The translations under genes and the position numbers were made by a program. Below the pieces are notes generated by a model, which saw nothing but the letters and a program-made list of their open reading frames with translations, did not search any database and had not been told where the DNA came from. Source: Tyto alba (Eukaryota > Chordata > Aves > Strigiformes > Tytonidae). Taken from it: a stretch of DNA of 64,000 nt. Where the stretch lies: contig NW_024881282.1 in assembly GCF_018691265.1 (NCBI RefSeq), positions 49,483,122 to 49,547,121 on the forward strand, written 5' to 3'. Every line of letters starts with the position of its first letter. The first letter of the stretch is position 1. Positions 11,631 to 24,452 of this stretch are shown in pieces.

Positions 11631-14199
11631 ACTTTTAGCTAAGATCAGAATGGTTATTCCTCTTCCAAGTAGAATGTGTGAAAATATAATGTTGCATCAC
11701 TGTCTGACTTCTAAAATTTAAGATTTATATCTTCTAAGATTGATTTTAAATTAGCCTATCTATGACCAATGAGTTGGTAGACATAGTCAGACCAGACAAA
11801 TCTGCTTTTTGTTTATAAATCACCTACCAATAAAATCTACCCCTCTCATGTATGAAACATCCATCCTCAACCATGCTTTGAATTATGACACACATCTGCA
11901 CTGTTCCAGTGGTTGGGTGGTACTGCACTAATATGTGTATCAGCTCAAGATCTAGGACAGTACTCTTTCTTACCTATTTTATCTGTCTTGTAAACTAACC
12001 TAAGATTCTATTTCTTTCCTCAAGAGGTGTTCCATACAGTGGAAGGATCATATAGTGTCAATGGATTGATATATGTATTTTTCAACAGTACAGTGTTTCT
12101 GCCTGGCAAAGTCTTGCAGAGTTTACTTGATGTTGATATGTTGCATCAGCAGTGTAACTATCTGGTAAGTAATAGGAAAAGATAGAAGCATTGATCTTTC
12201 AATGTCGTTAATATCTACATGTACCTAAATAAGCAGCTGATTTAAGAGGCTATTATAGATGGAAACAAAATGCTGAAAAAGTATAGACTGATAGACACAA
12301 ATACAAACAAACAGGAACATAAAAGAAATGAATGGTGGGGAAAAGTACATGTTTATATAGACAGGTTGATATGTATGTGCATGAAGAATCTTTCATACAT
12401 ATACACAAACATTGCTTTAGTGGGAAAATTCAGAATACAGCAGAGGCCTAATGATTTATGTATCCTGCAACATTATACTTCTGTAAACTACCTATACTTA
12501 TATAGAGTGGAATCAATGGTCAGAAAAAGATAGAAGATATAAGCTTACCTTGCCAGTTCTCAACCCCTAAATATCTTGTACAGGGAAATCTCTTTTGTTG
12601 GATGAATACTTCAAGCAGATTGAAACATTGCTCAACATGCAATCAAACCAGACATTTGTAGACTTAATTATGAATGACAACCCAAGCCAGAACTTCAGTG
12701 CTGGCTCACTTCACTCCTTCATCTGTGTACCCTCAGGGATTACAATTCTAATGCCTTTGTTGCTGAGGAAATTACATGATTAAACGAGCTTTTGTAGGGA
12801 AATCAATTACTCCTCAAATTTTTAAGTTTATTTTTACGTGCCAGAGCCATCTTTAGGACTTCATATTAAAATGACACATCTACAACATTATTTAATATCA
12901 CTTTCATTTTTCATTTTCTTAGAAAATGTTTTTCTACTTCTTTATTCTTGTTCATCTGTAAAATCCCCAAAATAGGCACCTGGGAATCTTTAATTTATGG
13001 TTTACTTTAATGTCTGTGATAAGGCTGACTTTATACTTACGTTATCAATCTGTCTATATGCAGATAACAATTACTTCTGTTTCAGAAATGTCATATCCAC
13101 ACATGTACCCTACCACTCATTTTATGATTATTCTTTCAGTCATACTATCTTTTATCTGCACACATGTAAGTAAGTGTGTGCTTAGGTGTATAAAGGCATA
13201 TAATAAAACTTCATTTCTTGCCTGGTCACATTTTCTTATGCAGTTCCAATTTATCCTGCCTAATGAGACAACTTCTAGCAGCAGTCATGTTGACAGTAAA
13301 AATAATAGCTTTACAAAAGCAGTAACCTGTTGCTGTACATTGTTATATTGAAAAATGGATGCTCTGGTTTGGAGTACATCTTTTTATTGAGCGACTACAC
13401 TGCATGATGGAAGATATGTGTGAGAGAAGGACATTCCTGATCGCCAAATGTTCTGATAAAGAGGACCAATTAATCTATGTCTATTAGAAATGAGGATAGG
13501 AATCAACTCTTATAAACTAGTGTGAAGGCAAAGTTCAAATAAAACTTAGAAATATTAAAGTTCTTTGCAACTCTCCTTTCATGCTCTGTGCAAATTACTT
13601 TGCACTTACCTCAGCCAATGACAATACAATTTCTGAGATCCAGTATGTCACTGATGCTGAAAAAAGCTGGAAACTATAAATTATCCTGTTGGTGACTTAC
13701 CTAAACCCAACTGACTAGTTGCATTTAGATTAGCTCATCTTTTCTTATTATCTTTAGGGAATTTACCTTAACACAGCCAGCTCTTTGGGAAAGCTACATA
13801 TCAAACAGGAGCTCAGCTGCAGCTCTGCTTGCCCTAGCCACCAATGCACAAAAGACTCCAGGACACCAAGAGCTTGAAGCCTTATTTGTAACAGGTCCTA
13901 AGTGTAGCCTGCTGGCTGACCACACAGGTTGTTAGGAAGCTCTTGGTTCACTGACATTATTGTCTTAGTTATCACGTACTAGACTGATGTAGAGTGCTTT
14001 TCTCTGGCCTTAATGCCACAAACAAAACTCTCACTCATCTGCTGTGAGCATACTATACTCACAGCATTTCACAAATCACAGGTGATGATTAAACACTGCA
14101 TAATTCTGAGCTCTGACTGAAGTCAGTTAATGGGAAATTTAAAATGTATTGCAATGCTGAGCTTGTAATTTGCTCTTACCACTATCTTCAAAGAAAAAT
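11631..14199. other. Unique sequence with unassigned exon-like motifs
   Basis: No recognised gene. An open stretch at 12025-12164 ends in a consensus donor (CTG|GTAAGT). On the minus strand, 13610-13656 is flanked by a strong acceptor and a strong donor. Both are discussed as leads only. Confidence 0.35.
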
Positions 14200-14213
14200 A
14201 AAAAAAAAAAAAA
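14200..14213 (+). repeat. Poly-A run (14 nt)
   Basis: A simple A tract inside an A-rich patch, with no recognisable retroposon body attached. Confidence 0.85.
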
Positions 14214-17200
14214 GAACAAGAAATTAACTCTATTGCAATATGTAAGATAGGCTTTTGAGGGATTCTTTGGGTAACAATATTACTGAGGGATTAAAAAGAT
14301 AAACCATCAGTCTCAAACATCTATTAAGATTAGATGCAGTAAAGTCCACAGGTGAAATTCATTTCACTTGCATGAAGTCAGTAATCAAGCTGTATGCAAG
14401 AGAAGCCTGGAGGCCTCCTGGTGCTTCATTTTATCCTTCCAACCCACTGCCTAAACTACAGGATACAGTGCTCTCCCAGAGCCGAAATCTCCTACCTGAA
14501 GACTAGTGAGAGTAGCAGTGCATTACCCAGACCCCTGGGATGAAGGGGCCTGTGTGTATCTGCCTCCCTTGCACAATTCTTCCACCTCTGCCTCTCCCAG
14601 GGATGCACAGAGACTGCACACAGAAACATAATCTGACTCTGGAGGAACCGGCATTCCCCTTCCTGCCAGCAGGTATTTTCAGCTAAGAGAATTATTCTCA
14701 GTTGTGGGGTAATTTAGGCCATTTTTATAAGCAAACAAATTATTTAGGATGGATTAATAATGTAGAAATGTTGAGAGGATGGAAATTTTACATTGTCTGA
14801 AAAAGCTTATTGGTACTATGGATTTACAAACAATACTAGGGAGTTTTTAAAAAAGACTAGGTAGCATTAACAGGGATATTAACATCCACTAATGCCCATC
14901 AACCTTTCAATTTATGAAAAATATTTTTTCTCCAATATTTAGTTAACAATATTTAAATTATGTTCTAAAAGCATCACCAGTCTTCAAAAGAACAAACTGA
15001 CAATCTTTTTTCCTTTCACTGGCATTAGAGAGTATCATTTTTAATGCAATACTATAGTTGCATCTAAGTTTTGCTTATAAATTGCAGCAAAATTCACAGG
15101 AGCCTAAAAAGAAAATCCCTGTCATGTGGTAAGCCCTAGTCAATGCTATGTCATCCACTCTGGGTCTCAACTTAGTTTAAAAAGGCTTAACAACTGTCAA
15201 TTTGGAGAAACAAGCTTGGAATAACAATGACCATCTCATCCTTTTTATTGATTTTAGCCATTTTTTTATGTTTTACCCAGTGTGCTAAAATGTAGAGCCT
15301 CCCTAGTAGCTTTCAGATATACTTACAGAAAAACTTTAACACAAGAGGATGCATTTAGAATAGATTTTTCCTGGCTAACTAAGAAGAAAAAAATGTCCAA
15401 CAGCAGTTGGTTCTCCTTATTAGGAGCACTGTCAACTATGAAACTATAAAATAAAGTTTACAATGTTGACTTTAGAAAGGTTTATATCCAGTACAAAACT
15501 GGAGGAAGGGGCTGGTCTTGGGGTTGACCTGAGTCTCTGATCTGTTTCTCAGCATCTTTGAACTCTCAATCTAGAAAAAATCATTACTTTCACTTAAACA
15601 TCATGATGAATTATTTTCTTTTTTTCTGTTGACTTTGTGTTTGCATTACTTGTTCTATTCAATTCTTCTTTGTACCATCAGAGATCTCATTTTTTTTTCC
15701 TGATTTCAGTGTACATTTGCACCCACCCATTGATGTCTTGTCATTTCCATAACACCTTATACAATGAGAGAGTGCAACAGAAATTTCATTATTACTTCAC
15801 AACAAAGTCTGAATTGTTCTGGGAAGTTTGGTTTAACAGCAGAGGAGAAGGTGTGAAGGGATGTCTGCTGGACTGGCAGCTTTGAGAACAAGCTGACAAA
15901 GTTACAGTGACAGAAGAAAAAGTCCCTAGGAATGAGGAGCCAAACAGCAGGAAAAGGAAAACCAAGTGTACAATAATAAAAATTTCAACAGATTCCCAAA
16001 TCAGGATTGAAAGTGCAAAAAAAAGGAATAATACAAAAATTCACATCTGCCAAAAGGGGTTAGCCTCCTTCTTTTATAGCATTCATGTGAAATCAAGAGT
16101 ACAATATCAGCTGAATACGGCAGTTATATGTTTGCCATTTAGGATTTATGTTGTATTGTGTTCTATCTATCAGTTTGGGCTTGAGAGCAGCTGCTATGAC
16201 ATAAATCACAACCAAATGTTTGCATAAATAGTAGGAGGCATTTTTTTTCTTTTTTATTTTTTGTGAGGAGGGGAGTGGGAGAGGTGTGAGGAAGAGAAAG
16301 TGGATGGGATTTAAAAAATTGAAACAAGAAGGAACTCAGTCTTTAAAATTTTGTATCATTCTCAGCCTTCAGAGCATAAGTGTTTGCAAAGTTTTATGTG
16401 CCATCTATTTTTTTGAAACCAGGTAGCAACAACTGCAACCTCTGTTCCAAAACTGGAAACAGCCAGGGAAGAACATATGCAATTGCTAATGGTTCATCTT
16501 TTTTTGTGGATAGTGTCTATGACATAAAAGTGGATAATATTTGCTAAATACTCCAGAATAGCAGCAGGGAAAGATTTTGTTCCTGCTGTTGTTGTTACCA
16601 TTTCTACCTAAATAGATGACCATGTAATGGCTTTTATATGTTCACTCAGGCTATGACTCTTTCCTTTTGTTGTTGATTTTGTTGTCCTTGGTTCTGTTTC
16701 GGTTTCTGTCCTTTTGCTGTTGCTGTTTGTTGCAGAGGAATTTGGAGCTCAGAAATGCCCGTGCCCTATATATCTGTCCCATATATCCCACAAGCGTCTT
16801 CTGATATAAACTTGCTAAAAATGCCAGCACTTAGTTTACTGCTATCGTTTGTTGCTGTGCTAAGTGAGTCAGAAGTACTTTGACAAAACATATGGCCTCA
16901 AAGTGAGTAGAAGCTGATCAGAATTTCCATCTGGATTTAATGTGCCTTGGGTTTAATTCACCCAGTGCTGCCTGAAAGTCAGACAGTATGAGCCAGTCAT
17001 TGGTCTCCCTAGGTGGTCAATGGACAGAGATAAGCACCTTTCTCCTATTTATCTTTTTGCACTGATTGTAGAGGAGGATTTAATTTTTGGGTGGCTAAGT
17101 TACATGAGATGAAACTCATGCTTTGTAGGTCCGTTCATGAAGACCACTGTTTAGAAAACTGCCTCTAAAAGGTACTGAAAAAGCCTGTAAATAGTTAGGG

Positions 17201-19080
17201 ACAAAACATACCAATAATGGTAATCTTCTGCCTCTCTTGTTCTGTACCTACAGTGTTGGTATATAACCTGTATCCCTGCTTATATTTATTAACAAAATAA
17301 AAGTTTGATTTGAAATGTTAAGGAAGAAGAGATATGTGAAGGTGAAATGATACAACTGTTAATGCAGTTTTACAAAATGCACTCTTCTATGTATGTTCCA
17401 TAAACCCCAAGTAATTGTTTGTACTTATGTTGTTCTATGAATAAACAGCAAAACAAAACTATAAATACATTTTCATACAATTTGAGACATAGCTGTTTTA
17501 ATCAACTGTGAAAAAATTAAACAAGTGCTGATAAGTATTTCATTACAAATAAAGGGGTTTGTGCCATAACTTTCATCTAGACTCATTTAGACTTTCTCCC
17601 TATCATACCTTTTAACAGACAATGAAGCTAGAATAGAGGTTAATTCTGACAACTATAATTGTCAACTTTTGGGAATGGGTTAGAACTGAGATCTGCCTTG
17701 TCCAAGAGTGGGGTACCTTTAGGTCTGCAACATAAGGAAAGGTTGCACATAGGTGTTTAATAGAGATTTGAATGGGTAAATTTAAGACAGTTTTGACTAA
17801 TCTGTTCTAGTACTACAATGCATTTATTTACATTTGGACAATAGAGTTGTTTTCTTGAAACTACAATGTCCCATTCTGTCATCTCAGGATGACATTTCCC
17901 TCATGTACCTTTTCCTTTTTCCCCTTTCTATGGTCATATAACTCTTATTTTCTTGTTTAAGTAACCCTAAAGTGTTTGAGAATTTGGTCAGAGATGGAGG
18001 AATTACAACAAAAAACACTGTTCCCATTTTCCTCTCTTGTCTCATTCAGTTCTCTTGATGTTAGTGGGTAGCTGTGACAATGAATTATGCCCAGACTGCT
18101 GAGCACTCTCCTGGGCATGGGCAGCTAATTTCGTGACTTGAGATCTGTATTTTTCTCTATGATCTTGGCATGAATGACCCTTCAGACTAGAACCACTCTG
18201 ACAGTAGGACTGCATTTAGTTTCAGCAAGATGTTCCACACTTCAGCCCCTTTATACAGCTGTTACTGAGCGTCTTCTCCTAAGCCAAGTTGTAATGTTTC
18301 TCATCTTGGAGGGTGCTATAATAAAGAAGAACGTGGCAATAAATGTTCACAAAAACAAATAATTCTTTGGGGCAGCAATGGCAGGGGGCAGAAGAACTTA
18401 TGTCAATTAGAGCTAAGATTGCATTCACCAGCTGGCTTCATAAAGCCTGTATAAAATATGTGGTAAAAACACAGGAAGACCCACAGGATTCCACAAGTAC
18501 CACCACAGGAGTCCAGCATTGTTTAGCAGAATCAGGTTATTTAGACATTGTTTCTACTGCAGGGAGAAGAAGGAAGGAAAAGCCAAGACACAGTCTTCAT
18601 TTCCTGCATTTGGTTTATTTGTTTTTTAGATGTAAGAGTAGTACCAGACAGCAAGAATTCCATATAGAACTGCTTTTCATCCAGCAGAATGTTAGTTTTT
18701 TTCAAGAATTGAGTTACATTATATTCTCTATTTACTTTTTGATTAAAAGAATAAATTATAGGCCATTTGAGAGCCAGTATTAATCTTATTACTTTATTCC
18801 ACTGGAAAAAAAAAAAAAGCTAGGAATCTTCTCAGCAGTATAAATGACCCTTTTTTAGAACTTTATGTCACAGATAAACTGTGAAATTAGCCATTTTTTG
18901 CCTTAATCATTCCTCCAGTTTGCCATCACTGATTAATACAGCACCCCAACTATCCATGTCCCAATCGTTTCATATCAGTTACAGAAGATCCACAGTTTAA
19001 AGCAAAAATCTGATGATTAAATAGTCACAATTTAGCTTTGCTGATAGAAAGTGAGTGATTTTTTTTCTTTGACATGTTGC
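14214..19080. other. Unique sequence, no gene seen
   Basis: Frames of up to 146 codons (18343-18783, plus) occur but show no domain and a composition typical of chance frames. A short poly-A lies at 18806-18818. No transposable element is recognised. Confidence 0.4.
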
Positions 19081-19099
19081 GGGGGGGGGAGGGAGGGGG
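19081..19099 (+). other. G-rich tract with quadruplex potential
   Basis: The plus strand reads nine G, A, three G, A, five G. This gives at least four G-triplets separated by one-base loops when the nine-G run is split. It is a short candidate G-quadruplex; no promoter context is visible. Confidence 0.6.
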
Positions 19100-22000
19100 T
19101 TGGAGAAAAAGAGTGTTATCTGGATCTGAAAGCTAAACAAATGCATTCTAAAACTTGGAGTAATAGCTAATATAGGGGCCAATATTTTCAAATCTATGGC
19201 TTTGTTTTTCAGAGATGCTTCTCTATCTCACCAAGGGCATCTAGTTGAAAGTTAAGGCAGACGCATAACAAACACAAAGTGTCAAAAAGGATAGTTATAC
19301 ATAATTTAAAAGTCTAATGTCAGGAAAAGGAGCTACATTTTCTCAATCACGAGACATGCTAAAGCTCCTTGTCTCCAAGTGTTTTACTGCTGTCCATGAC
19401 TAGCTGAATCCCTTCCTTTAATAAACTAAATAACTCAGCCTTCATCTGGGTCTATCTGAAAAGCCTTAGGATATCTGAGAAATTCATATAGGAATGACAG
19501 GTATAATACAGAATTTATGTACTTTATTTTGGATTAACAGCTGAAAGTCAGGACAGGACATTGTATAGCACCTGATATCCCATCCACCTCATAGAAATAA
19601 TGCCAAATTAATTTGCAGAATATTACTACCATAATCACAAGTAGTGGGACCACTTCTTTCACTGAAGGAGTTATGGACTTCAGTTGTCTTCGTCTAGAAG
19701 GAATTTGAACCTATAGCTTCAAAACCCCTGAAAGCTGCCTATCAATCCAATTACTGTATAGACAAAATGGAAGCATATGTCATATGTCCTAGCCAAGTTT
19801 GGCTGCTGATGAATCAGAAATGTGAGTCATGTATTTAGAAGGATGACGGTTGAGAAAACATGACTCTCTATCTTAATGAGTAAAGGACTTGTTTGGTAAG
19901 AGGTAAATTAATCTATAAAATATTTATTTATTTCAGGTGAAGTAATCATGAGATTATTACAAAGTGGATCAGGAATAATCAATACCACAGGACTTTTGTT
20001 TAAGTATAAACTAAAAGTACACAAGGCTGTTTAAAACTTTGAATCCCAGCTTCAAATGGACAAGAAGGTAAAAGAAAGAGGCCAACAAAACTCAGACTAT
20101 TGCTGTGTCTTTTAAAGACAATCCTTGTGTCTATAGATCAGTTAAGATGATATTACAAGAAAAATGATACAGGGATCACTAAAACAAGGAGTTCTAGTGA
20201 GCAGCTAGACACAAGGAATGACAACATCTTTACAGACAGAAATGACTTGGCTTTATCATATTATAAAATTCTACTGGTTAATGTAATTTATTTGTCCCTC
20301 ACTGTGATGGAGCAGAGCAGAGCAGATGTTGAGGGAGGGTAGGGAAAGGGACAGGGGGTGAATAAGTCAAAGAATGTTAGATTCTGCATGGATTGGATCT
20401 TCTATATATACAGAGGTATTACTACAGAAGACAACTGTCTCATACAAACCCATGTTTGCCATTGGAAAAAAACAAATGTTGAAACAGAAATTTAGAGCTC
20501 CTTAATTGTATCAGCTGTTAATTCCCATGGACTGGGAAGCCAGAGCCTTAGGAAATTACTGCTATTTCACGTGGCTGAAAAATTGGAAGGCATCCAAGTA
20601 CAAATGTTTGTCTGATGCCCTATGGGTCAAATGTGTGTGTGTGACAGAAAAAGAGCGCAAGCATTCTGAAGAGGTTGCAGGCTAGTTGACATGTGCTGAT
20701 GATATGCAGGAAAAAGCCATTGTCCAAACAAAAAGGAATTCTTCCCAGGGCAATTTCTGCTGCAGTAGAGCCATTATGAGCAATTATGAGCATTTGCAAG
20801 GAGGTGTACTAGAGGAGTCTACCCAGATGCATATTTTGTTTGTTGGGAGACATTGACAGCTGATACTGCTTTCAGATGTGACATCTAAAATAAATTCCAG
20901 AAGGAGACAGAAGCAAGTATGCCTTCTGCAAGAAGTAAGAAGTAATGTTTCAGAAGAGTGTCCAAACCTGATGGAAGAAGAAAAACTAAAGTTCATAGTC
21001 ATCACGCAGAAAGAATCCCAACTGAGTTACATACACACACAGACACACATAGGTCCGTTGTGTTATGTCTCATATTTCCTCCAGAACTCAGTATTTTGTA
21101 ATCTTCATCTCAATCTCTGGTCCAATAATCAGGTCTGGCTATGGGAACAAAAAAGTACTGTATGGCTGGTGTACACCTGACATGACTGCAGAATTCAGAC
21201 AGTTGGACACAGAGCCCAGTTACTAACAATCATTTTCACATTCTCTATTACTGTTATTATATGAAAGGAGAATTGTACTCATGGATGCAAGTGATACCTC
21301 CTCCAGCAGAAAGCATTGTATTTTCACTGTACTTTACCTTCACTTCTGATCACTGATCAGGGAAACTGGAAGAAATTTAAGTCCTTTATGTGTAGCTTGA
21401 AGCTGCTATTTGTAATATCCCAATGAAGCATTTGATATCAATATAATGAACTCAAAGGACTGATCTTGATGTGTAGAGTCCGTAAACCAGACAGCAATAT
21501 GAGCTGCCTGTGAACTCAGTGCATTGCAATATGCACACAAAGCACTTTATAAATATCAGCTTTGCAGATAAAGAAAATTGGGTCTGGGTAAAGAACCCTA
21601 CTGAAAAAATGCTGAACACTTTCAAGACAACCAATGTTTTCACTGAAATCAGAGAAAGACATAATACAAAAGGAGGGGCCGTTACATAAAGAACCTACTA
21701 CTCGGAACTTGATTGCTATAGCTGTACTAGAAATGCAAAACTCTGTAAAGAAACAGAAGGACTTTGTAATGATGACTTTGATACAGAGGGTAGAAAGAGT
21801 TAAAGTGACTGATTGCAGTAGGCCCATGGGGAGCTATCTGAAAAGTGAGAACAAATGGAATACAGTTTGCTTCAATTTTTCTGTCATTGTGTCTCTAATG
21901 CATTAAACTTCAATAGCTTCACTTACACACAGCTCATGGAACAAGACATGAACATTTTCTCTCTTCTTACTCAAATTCATTGGAATTCCTATTTCATTTT

Positions 22001-22198
22001 TCTACCTACTGTTTTAAAAATGTAACATAAAATATACAGAAGTCTATTGTGCTACACCACTTTATCATTGTATTAATTTTCGTAATGTAACCTCAAGATC
22101 TGTTTAAAAAATGCGCTCTGGTGGATTTGTAAAGTTGTACTATAAATTTTAGGTTAACTGATTTACAGCTGACATTGGGTTTCCATTTAAATAGAGGG
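19100..22198. other. Unique sequence, no gene seen
   Basis: Open frames such as 21634-21906 (plus) have no recognisable features. A short TG run and a local CACACACAGACACACA patch (about 21031-21049) are present. Confidence 0.4.
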
Positions 22199-22218
22199 AA
22201 AAAAAAAAAAAAAAAAAA
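22199..22218 (+). repeat. Poly-A run (20 nt)
   Basis: An A tract followed by GAAAAGAAATAA. It could be an old retroposition tail, but nothing upstream is recognised. Confidence 0.85.
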
Positions 22219-24137
22219 GAAAAGAAATAATCACTAAAATAGTAAATGTTGTCCAAGGAAATTATATTTGTTGTCTTTTGATCTGTCTTTACAATTGTGC
22301 ATCAAAACCAGATCTGAAAATAACCAATGACTCAAAACCTTTCATTATGTTGACAAGCAATTTCTCCAGAAAAGACAGATGGTAGTATTTCAGAATCATC
22401 TAAAAAGTGTCACAAGTCTTCACCAATGGGAAAATGTTAAACTTTTAAGTATCTAAACCCATTCAGTGCAGCATGAATCAAATTCTTAAATCTTTGCTTT
22501 TTGATAGGTATATAGTGGTTCTCTACAGTGAACAAAATGAAATCAGTAAAAATATTTATTTTTTCAATGTTCTTTGACCTATTTCTCTCATTTCCACATA
22601 TTATTAAATATATAGTAATTTTTACTGATAGCAGCATTGGAAGAGTAATTATTGTATATGAGGCTTTCACAGGAACTCATCAGTTTATACTTCTTACAGA
22701 GATGTATTTCACAAGTCTCTCTACTGGATTACTCTAAATGTAATCACTATGATCTACATAGTGTTTACAAGGATGCTGCTCTGAATGATCAACCTTTATG
22801 ATCACCACTGGAGAAACATCTCAAGGGGGAAATAGAACCATAGATTTCTTGATATTTCTTCCTTGAACTCCAATAGGGAATCAAAAACTTTCAGGGTTAC
22901 CAGCATTTATCCTTCTTGATCTCCTTTAAGGAAGGGAGTAAAAATACAGTGTAGAGTCTGTCTCTTCATCTTCACTACCCAAAACACTTTTAAAGTTCAG
23001 AGCCTATATAGAAGGTTCCCTGCTTCTACATCCTTGATAATCTTCAGATTTTTTGAAGGTCTTCAGAAGAAAACGTGTTTACCTAAATTTACATCTGCAC
23101 TAGACATACTAATTCCTCTTGATAACTGAAAAATGTTCTTTTATTGGGAGTGACCTAAGAGGCCCCTGAAAGTTTGCTATAAATTAGGTGCTTAAATTAG
23201 GTCAACTGGATTCCACCTACTTACTTCTACGGGTTCATATATCCATTAAAAGAACTAATGTTGTTTTAGCCAGTTATTAAAATTAGCCAGTTTAGAAAAA
23301 TGGGACTGAGACAGAACTCTAAAATACGTTCTCTGTAAGGTGAGAAACAACAGACATGTTAGACCTGTCATTGTACTTGTTCCCCTTCTTTCTGTAAAAT
23401 ATATGACCTGAGCCCAAAAATCTCACTCAACATTTTGTTCAGTGGCCTGGCTCCCATAACTACAACAAGTCACCTAATGCTTCAAACAGAAGACCATAAT
23501 AAATAACTCAATTTCTGTAGCAAACTGGAACTTTCTCAAATCAGACCAAGTCCCAAAGATTACTACAAGCTGCAGTTTCTGCTCCAATACAAAGGCTATT
23601 TCTACCTTCTTTTCTGCTGTATAAATGTGTAGAACTGAATACTTATTTAAACAAACAAAAAAACAAAAACAAAAAAAAAAAAAAAAAAACCACAAGTGTT
23701 TTCCAAAGCCATACAGTGCAAATACACTTATTTCAGCTGTAAGTGGTAAAGGTAATTAATTGTTTGTGAACTGCTACTCAGAATAATTAACTGTTCTGTG
23801 AAGCACAGAGATCAATGTCATTAAAGATATTTGAGCATCCAACATAGATCTAACTGATTCTCTGAAGATCTGGACTTAAGGTTGTCCCTCAGGCACTTCA
23901 TTTTAGCCAAGTTCTATCTCACATGACACTGGGACATCTACAGTAAGAGTAATTACCCAGGGGTTCATCTAACTGCATGCACTGTCTGTGTAGTTGCCTA
24001 CATCTGGCTATGAACTTTTGGCTCTCTCACTGACAACTTACTGACAAAAGGTAGCTATCATCAAAGAAAAATTCATCTCCATCTCATGTTTCCTTTGGGA
24101 CTAATTGTGCTGTAAAAATTCATCTTTCTCTTTACAG
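22219..24137. other. Unique sequence, includes A/CAAA-rich tract
   Basis: No gene is recognised. An A-rich stretch with interspersed C (AAACAAAC-type followed by poly-A) lies at about 23650-23691. Confidence 0.4.
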
Positions 24138-24346
24138 ATTATAAAGCCATATGGCCAAATACAGTCATCAGCCTTAGACATCTGCATCCCAACTTTGGTA
24201 CCAAAGAACTTTGGGAAATGTGTTATGAACTTCCTATGAGAAAAGTCAGAGATGCTTTGGCAGGACTATGTGAGGAATTCAGTGATGATGCTGACTGCTC
24301 TGTACATAAATATCTAAGTCTACTAAACACCTTTTCAAAGCACTAA
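24138..24346 (+). CDS. Candidate terminal coding exon, unidentified (speculative)
   Basis: A good 3' splice-site pattern (CATCTTTCTCTTTACAG) ends at 24137. From 24140 one frame is open for 68 codons and stops at 24344-24346; the first two bases (AT) would complete a codon from an upstream exon. The peptide begins YKAIWPNTVISLRHLHPNFG. It continues with a mixed, protein-like composition (three Cys, two Trp, a KVRDALAGLCEEFSDDADCS segment) and ends LLNTFSKH. I recognise no family. An AATAAA signal lies about 100 bp downstream. Against it, the frame is open for only about 8 codons before the acceptor but its total length is within chance expectation for this composition, and no partner exon in the right phase was found. 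It could equally be non-coding. Confidence 0.15.
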
Positions 24347-24446
24347 ATTCACACTCCAAACAGTAACTTTCTTTCCTTCATTTTATCATTACTCATAAGT
24401 AACACAAAGAGTGTTTGCCACTCTTCTTATTACCTTCTTGCCAGTG

Positions 24447-24452
24447 AATAAA
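24447..24452 (+). promoter_or_regulatory. AATAAA polyadenylation signal candidate
   Basis: AATAAA lies about 100 bp after the stop of the candidate terminal exon. It would be a suitable 3' end if that exon is real, but the hexamer is frequent in AT-rich DNA. Confidence 0.2.

Noticed and set aside
15907..16227. 106-codon plus-strand frame rich in Lys and Asn
   Set aside because: No domain, no splice or promoter context, and a length within chance for AT-rich DNA.
18343..18783. 146-codon plus-strand frame, the longest outside mobile elements and repeats on this strand
   Set aside because: No recognisable motif; the composition follows the local base composition and the C-terminus is Phe/Ile/Tyr-rich as expected by chance.
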